DNA from: Magicicada septendecula
Lineage: Eukaryota > Arthropoda > Insecta > Hemiptera > Cicadidae
Assembly: GCA_034769895.1 (NCBI GenBank)
Contig: CM068372.1
Location: 432,343,958-432,407,957, forward strand
DNA: 64,000 nt
Direction of reading: 5' to 3'
Both the position numbers and the translations under genes were made by a program. Positions 58,219 through 64,000 of the stretch are shown in pieces (position 1 is the first letter of the stretch; each line of letters starts with the position of its first letter). The notes below the pieces were generated by a model that worked only from the letters and a program-made list of their open reading frames with translations, was not told the DNA's origin and searched no databases.

Positions 58219-59475
58219 CAATGGATGCCAGTCAGATGACAGAAACGTTCCAGACGCAGCTATTGTAAACAGAGGAACGAGGACAACAGAAAGCAAAACG
58301 AGCAGAGAAAAGACGCTCACAAGAGGCGGAAGAAGCAGAAAAACGACTGGATTAGAAACGCAGACAGGAGGCAGAAGAAGCAGAAAAACGACAGGATGAA
58401 AAAACTGGCAGGTAAGAGAAGAACCAGTAGAACGGCAGAAAGCACTGTTGCTCCAGTCGGAAGATCGGAAAGACGATAAACGTAAGCTGGAAGCAGATAA
58501 AACGGAAGCTCTTTTTGAAGCTACCCAGAAACAGTTGCAAGAACATACTTCTGCACAGTTGGGTCTCCTACGTGGTGACTTGGGCAAATTACGCAGTGAT
58601 CTAAATGGGCAAGATGTAAGATTGTCAATAGTAGGAAAGTCTTGTAACGAGCAAAAATTTAAAAATTTTAAATTTTCTCCTCGACGGAGTGTGTTCACAC
58701 GAAGTTGTGTCAACGACTTCTAGTTGACGCAATAAATAAAACGTAATGTGAAGATGTCAGAGCAGCGTCGCTAACAAGACAATAGGAAGACGTTAAGTAC
58801 TACTTAACTATAGAAATTGGATGTACGAGATGACAGGGGAAGTTTAACTAAAAATTATTACCCACAACAGCCGAGACAAAGCAGGCGAGGACACTCACAC
58901 GTGTACTGGGAATTAAGGCATACGTTCAGTCAGGTTATGTCAGAATACGAGGTACTGCAAAAAGGGGAAACAAGATGTTTACAAAGGAGCGTACGTACAG
59001 CACTTTCAGAAACAATGAGTGAAGCGGAGAATGGACACGACTCCAATCATGCTACACAGCTGGAGATAACTTCTAAGTGTCAGACGCAATTTACGAGTAG
59101 AAAGTTAGGGTGACTTCACCAGCTAACAGATGTCCAGAATTATTAATAGTTACAAAAAAGGGGTGTAAGAGAGAACAATACTTCGGAAGGACCCGAGAAC
59201 AGATGAAGGCAACTTAGAAAAACACTGCGTATACCTCACACAAAAGAGTGATCGACAGGCGTATAATAGCTAGAGATTCTACGAAATAGGTCAACGTTCG
59301 ACAGAACAAAATCTGGGGGATGTCTGCGTAGTGGGACAAACTATTCCGAGAAAACTAAAAACTGACCTATCACGAGTAAGAAAAGGCGTGGACAGCGCGG
59401 AAGACAAAATTTTGAGTAGGGACGAATTGATAAAACTATATGTCCAACACAGGGACGAGGCCAGTACACTTTAAT
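58219..59475 (+). pseudogene. Decayed gag-like region, probably Gypsy
   Basis: It begins at an ATG (58220) with MDASQMTETFQTQL and a stop, then a repetitive charged segment in which AEEAEKRQDE-like units recur, a coiled coil like that of the gag at 36100-36350. The frame 58448-58723 continues the coiled coil (EALFEATQKQLQEHTSAQLG, then a DLGKLRSDLNGQD heptad stretch). 58817-59113 has QQPRQSRRGHSHVYWELRHT, possibly a wrecked zinc knuckle. A last open stretch, about 59308-59475, ends DELIKLYVQHRDEASTL and is not recognised. No protease or reverse transcriptase follows; it runs into the next element. Gag identity rests on the coiled coil and context only. Confidence 0.4.
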
Positions 59476-60751
59476 TTTCAAGCCAGTCTATTCTAAATTT
59501 CGGAGAGTATATCTCAAGTTTCGGAAGTTAGTATATCAACATCGTATATTAACAGACTTAGTGAAATCGTCATGTCATAATAGTCAGACTTAGTGATCTT
59601 CTAATAGTGAATTTCAAAGTGCGATTTAACGGACTCATGTAGTAATCATTTAAAGTGAACAATACAATCTCGACACGTACAAATATCAATACTTGTGTAT
59701 TGTATAATATAGACGAACTTAAAATTAGTCAGTGCTACTAAATCACATTAAACATTATAGAACATGAAACATTTGAACGAACCAATCTAATCACACATAC
59801 ATTGATAGAAGGTGAAATAAGTGGCGAACAGACTTAAACATTAATGTTAAAAATGAACATACAACACTCATTTTAAAATGAAGTATTCAAACGAACACTA
59901 AATCCATTACTTATTTACACAACTCTACTTCGACGCGAGTGATCGTGGGTGTATACAAGTGTTGTGTTATCGACGGTAGTCAACGAGATGTGTCTTTCTG
60001 TCATCATCATCACATGGGCCGGACATCACTGGACACTAAAGGGATATTCCATAAAACTCAAGTAACCATTATTAATTTATTACATTAAGTTGCTGCTACT
60101 GACCTGATTCTTTCAAAGAATTCCTACCCTGGGAAGTTATAAATAAACGTAATGAATATAATTAGAGTTAAAAGTATAAATAACGAATATGTTAACAAAA
60201 CTATCTGGGATTAATGAACGCATCAATAATTAGTATTTGAATTGTTATAGTATATGATTTATGTATGTATGTCTTCTTTATTTCAGCGAATATTTAAACT
60301 AGATCTTGTTTATTGGAATATGTATGTATTTACAGGTGCAACGACGTTTTATATGTATGATTATAATTTACTATGAATGAATAATAAATTAGTTATTTAA
60401 GTTGATTCTACACATGCGTTTATTATTACAGATAACCCAGATGTTAACTTAATCTTTAAAGAACACAAAGTCATTTTCTAAGAGTTTCTTTTGCTCAGTG
60501 ATGTAAATTGAATTTACAATATTAATTATTAACTGATATCATTTGTTGAGCTATAAATAATTAGAGTAATTATTCAGTTTATACAAAATAATTAATGGCC
60601 ACAAATGTAAATTACATTTACATTTATTCACTATATTAATTTCGTTCCAACACGGGACATAGATAATTAGAGTAATAAACATATGATTAATTATATTAAT
60701 CATAAAGTAATTAATTTATGCAAGTAATTTGCATATTATTCATAATATTAT
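59476..60751 (+). repeat. Probable 5' LTR of the right-hand Gypsy element (start not placed)
   Basis: A+T-rich, non-coding, and ending exactly where a primer-binding-site sequence begins. The partner LTR is outside the window, so the left boundary cannot be found by comparison; 59476 is only the end of the preceding gag-like frame. Confidence 0.4.
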
Positions 60752-60770
60752 TGGCGCCCAACCGCAGGGC
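60752..60770 (+). other. Primer binding site, tRNA-Lys type
   Basis: TGGCGCCCAACCGCAGGGC. The first ten bases match the start of the tRNA-Lys-type site used by many insect Gypsy elements and retroviruses. It lies 129 bases before the gag ATG. Confidence 0.6.
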
Positions 60771-60898
60771 ATGATACGTAGTAATAAAAGTAAATAATAC
60801 GTACAGGTTTCGCAAAGATCAGGCAGTAGTAGAAGTAGACAAAGTAGCGTTATAGAATAAGAAATAAAAATAAGTATTAGTGTCATAAGTCAGTTTGA

Positions 60899-62514
60899 AT
60901 GATTACGCGTAGGAAGGCAAAAATGGCAAGCAATTCCGATAGCGTAGAGTTCGACGTTAATAACCAGTTAGGTATGGTAAATACGGAAGATAATACCACA
61001 CCTAGCAACCCAAATAGCGCTGTAGAGAGTCCAGAAGATAGGGCGCGAGGACAGACGTCAAAACCAGAAGACGTGAGTCTACAAACGTTGATGGATTTTA
61101 TCCGACAAAGTAATCAATTAATCAATGAAAAATTGGATAAGCAGAAGGAAGAACAAGAAGAAAATAGTAGAGTAATTAGCGAGAAACAAGAAGAGAGTAG
61201 TAGATTAATTAGTGAAAAGCTCGACCAGCATAAGGAAGAGATAAAACGACAGTCAGCGGAACAGCTTACGCAGATACGGTCCGAGATACGAGAATACCAG
61301 CAGGCCTGGGAAGGGAAGATCAACAAATAACAAAAGAAACAAGATGATATAGTAAGAAAATTGAGAGAAGATGCGAACAAGAAATACGAAGAGATACAGG
61401 AAGCACGAGAAACCGATCGTCAAGAATGGATGGTAGCGATCCACAATACCCAGACGACTGTTAAAAAGATTCATAATAAATTTGATGCTCACGTCAAAGA
61501 CGCCAATAAGAAGCATGAAGAGTTAAAGGCGGAAATACATGATACCATATGGCAGAAACAACAAGAACAAGGCGAAACAAACAATAACATGATGCAGAAA
61601 TTGGAAGAAGTCGACGGGAGACAGCGTTCAACGGAACAGAAGTTGGACGAAACCACAAAGGAAAAGACGACGCGAATAGAAGAATTGAGATGTCATTTAA
61701 CAAAAGTAAGGGAGAACCAGGAGAGACTACAGAGACAATTAATGGAAGGTGAGTGTGGCACAATGAACCGAATTAATGGACCTAACCACAACGACCTCAA
61801 ATATAACGGTACTGACAGATTCCCCATGGAATTTCTTAAGGAGCTGTCCGAGGTACAAGAACTATACTACCCCACTGATAATATTAAGTGGATAGGTAGA
61901 CATTTAGAGTTAGACGCCGGAATTTGGTGGCGAATTATACAAAGCCAAATATCCAATTTTGAAGAGTTTAAAGAAGCGTTCTCGCAAAAATACTGGGGAC
62001 AAAACGGCAAGACAGCATACGAGATCATCTCGAATATGGTAGATTTGATTGGCGTGGACCAATTAATGCGATCCAATATATAGAGCGCATATTATTGGAG
62101 AGTAGACAATTATCACCTACTCTGACAGACAGACAGTTGATCCGGAAAATCGCGCGTCATTTTGGGCGTGAGATCCAGCTCGCTGTTATCACGAGAGGAA
62201 TTACAATTCCAAACTTTGAGTCTTTAATTATAGAATATACGCAAATTCATCCAAGAAATAACAGGGAATCGAGTTATGTGACGACGAACGAGGGGAGAAA
62301 TTCATACAAAGAAAGTGAAAGTGTTACGAACAAAGCGAATGGAACGCAGAAGAAGGCGTGGGGTGATAGACCGCCTGTAAACACACAACAACACCGCTCT
62401 GGGGAGAGGCGTGCTGTCAACACAATAGAGTTCGTCAATAAGGGTGCGTCGACTTCTAGCAATGAACCCAAAATGGCTCGCCAAGAAGAAAAAAAAAATT
62501 CGTTTGTACAATAG
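60899..62514 (+). pseudogene. Gypsy gag, broken
   Basis: Starts at ATG 60899 (MITRRKAKMASNSDSVEFD). A long Lys/Glu/Gln-rich coiled coil (EKQEESSRLISEKLDQHKEE and similar) spans 61120-61740. An in-frame TAA at 61328-61330 interrupts it; the same frame resumes at once and runs to 62083. The capsid part includes FPMEFLKELSEVQELYY and AGIWWRIIQSQISNFEEF. Near 62030 the reading moves to the -1 frame, where FDWRGPINAIQYIERILLES and LTDRQLIRKIARHFGREIQL continue the capsid. The frame ends at 62514 after a basic tail. No zinc knuckle is seen. Gag would form the particle; this copy cannot make a full one. Confidence 0.75.
62489..62498 (+). promoter_or_regulatory. A10 run at the gag-pol junction, possible -1 frameshift site
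   Basis: Gag reads GAA AAA AAA AAT through this run and stops at 62514. The protease frame lies at -1 and is open from the run onward. A-AAA-AAA in this phase is a permitted slippery heptamer, so the shift may be programmed. The other frame breaks in this copy leave a plain indel possible. Confidence 0.4.
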
Positions 62515-64000
62515 AGGAGATAGCCAACAATACGGATGGTTATCAAACTAACGTAATACTACCCGACTTAAGAAACGACCTGTTATGCTATGATGACGAG
62601 GAGATTGTACAACGAATAATAAAATGTCCAGAAATAACTATACAATTCAACAATGATATTACGGTACAAGCTCTGCTTGACACGGGATCCGTTATTACCG
62701 GATTATCAGAATCTTGGTTTAACCAGAATAAACAAAACATAGCACCTTATGAAATTTTACCGATGACCAATGACTTTAATAATTAGCGCGGTAGGCAATA
62801 AATCAAAATTGATAAGGAAGCAAATATTATGTGATATTTATATCGAAGGGATTAAGCATGAATGTGTGTTCCTCATTATACCAGATCTGATAAAACCATG
62901 TATCTTAGGAATTAGTTTTCTCCAGGAAGCAGGATGTCTCATTGACATGGGAAAAAGAGTCGTCGAATTAAAAGGAGAGGCTGACGAAGCGGCGTGCACA
63001 GTGCCAATGATGTATATGGAGGTGGTAGACACAGAAGAAGACGAAGAGATCATGGGGAATATCGATAAGAAAGTGGAGAGTATTGACTGCGGAGATAAAA
63101 GGATGTTGATGAGGTTAAGAGAGATTCTCGTAAGAAATAGAAGTTTATTCAGGGAGTGCCCCGGAAGGATCGAAGGATACGTTCACGAGTTCCAAGTCAC
63201 CGACCGGACACCGTACTTCCAGAGAGGATGGCCTGTCCCATTAGCATATAAAGGGAAGGTAGATGATGAGATTAGACGAATGTTACGGTATGGGGTCATT
63301 GAGCGATGCAACAGCGCCTATATCAACCCACTTGTTACCGTTATTAAGAAAGATGGAAGAGTACGATTATGTCTGGATGCGAGGAAGGTGAACAGCGTGA
63401 CGATTCCGGACTACGAGGGTGCCTCACCGATAAACGATATTTTGGCTAGATGTTGTGAAATGAAGTATTTATCCACCGTAGACTTAACCAGTAGTTTCTG
63501 GCAAGTACCACTGAAGCCAGAGTGCCGGAATTTCACCGCTTTTATGTATGAAGGCAAATGTTATCGCTTCAGTTACGCCGTTTGGACTGAGTACCAGTTC
63601 TGCTGCACTAACCAGGGGATTGGACACAGTATTGGAGGAAGAGGTTAAGAAAAACACCATCATTTATGTAGACGATTGCTTATGTTATTCCGGAGATCTA
63701 GAAACACATTTATCACATTTGGATTTATTGTTGACTAACTTAAGGAGAGCGAATTTGACCAGCAATTTAGATAAGTCGCAATTCTTTAGGCAAGAAATTG
63801 CATACCTTGGATATCGTTTAACTACGCAAGGAATACAGGCAACGGATGAGAAGATTGACGCAATTATGAAGTTTCCAACACCTCGAAACCAAAAGCAACT
63901 AAAGTGTTTCTTGGGCTTAACAAATTTCTATAACCGCTTTACGGATAAATACGCCGAAACCATCACACCGTTACTTGAATTATTACGAAAAGGACATAGA
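62499..64000 (+). pseudogene. Gypsy protease and reverse transcriptase, broken and partial
   Basis: Protease: VQALLDTGSVITGLSESW at about 62664-62717, with the D-T-G active site intact. A frame change near 62775 leads to the second half, with CILGISFLQEAGCLIDMGK. Reverse transcriptase: LVTVIKKDGRVRLCLDARKV, then YLSTVDLTSSFWQVPL with the first catalytic Asp. A further frame change near 63570 is followed by the VTPFGL block, the intact catalytic box Y-V-D-D at 63665-63676, and FLGLTNFYNRF before the window ends. The last frame is open to 64000. The residues needed for catalysis are present, but three frame changes exclude a functional product as read. Confidence 0.8.

Larger units (their letters stand above)
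60752..64000 (+). mobile_element. Ty3/Gypsy element, cut by the window end
   Basis: Primer binding site, gag, protease and reverse transcriptase follow in order on the plus strand; RNase H, integrase and the 3' LTR would lie beyond 64000. The sequence is well conserved at the protein level, but the frame is broken five times: one stop and four frame changes. It is a different family from the element at 38897-50261, as shown by its primer type, gag and reverse transcriptase. Confidence 0.85.

Noticed and set aside
58207..58713. 168-codon minus-strand frame
   Set aside because: It is the antisense of the gag-like coiled coil; the Ser/Leu/Val runs mirror the Glu/Lys-rich repeats on the plus strand, and no domain is recognisable.
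1..64000. CRISPR arrays, bacterial operons, rRNA genes, intact tRNA genes
   Set aside because: No regularly spaced repeats with unique spacers, no ribosome-binding-site-led gene runs, no rRNA-like sequence and no cloverleaf; the content is that of an animal genome.

Overview
The window is A+T-rich DNA from an animal nuclear genome, most likely an arthropod and probably an insect. The main reasons are its repeats: Ty3/Gypsy elements with arthropod-style gag and pol, several non-LTR (LINE) retrotransposons ending in short trinucleotide tails, pogo/Tigger DNA transposons, a Penelope-like remnant, and many CA, GAT and AGT microsatellites. I found no host protein-coding gene, rRNA gene or intact tRNA gene that I could support. 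Spliced exons could still be hidden in the long A+T-rich stretches.

Layout: 1-8112 is mostly unassigned sequence with a cluster of CGATA motifs and one 82-bp tandem duplication. 8113-9439 is a decayed pogo/Tigger transposon with terminal inverted repeats and TA target duplications. 13927-15580 is a 5'-truncated LINE (+). 19639-20110 is a Gypsy solo LTR with 4-bp target duplications. 21970-22437 (-) is a Penelope-like endonuclease remnant followed by a hammerhead-like motif. 27378-27649, 54217-54409 and 56863-57075 are three fold-back palindromes. 29520-30712 (+), 32483-33535 (-) and 36900-37920 (-) are more LINE remnants. 34329-36625 (-) is a Gypsy copy that has lost its reverse transcriptase and integrase. 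55770-56040 (-) is a second Tigger transposase fragment. 58219-59475 (+) is a decayed gag-like region. 60752 to the window end is a third Gypsy element (+), broken by several frameshifts.

The centrepiece is a nearly complete 11.4-kb Gypsy element on the minus strand (38897-50261). It has 2927-bp LTRs with few differences between them, an ATAC target duplication, an initiator-tRNA-Met-type primer binding site, a polypurine tract, a canonical -1 frameshift heptamer between gag and pol, and a 1069-codon pol frame holding protease, reverse transcriptase, RNase H and integrase. It looks young but carries two damaging changes: a 1-nt frameshift in gag and a substitution of the second catalytic aspartate of the reverse transcriptase.

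The least ordinary signal is a recurring short RNA-like motif (CTGANGA, one base, a small stem, GAAA) in the Penelope-like remnant and in all three fold-back palindromes. In the palindrome at 54217-54409 both arms also have a closing stem I and a very short stem III, so each arm carries a full type-I hammerhead-ribozyme-like architecture, in opposite orientations.
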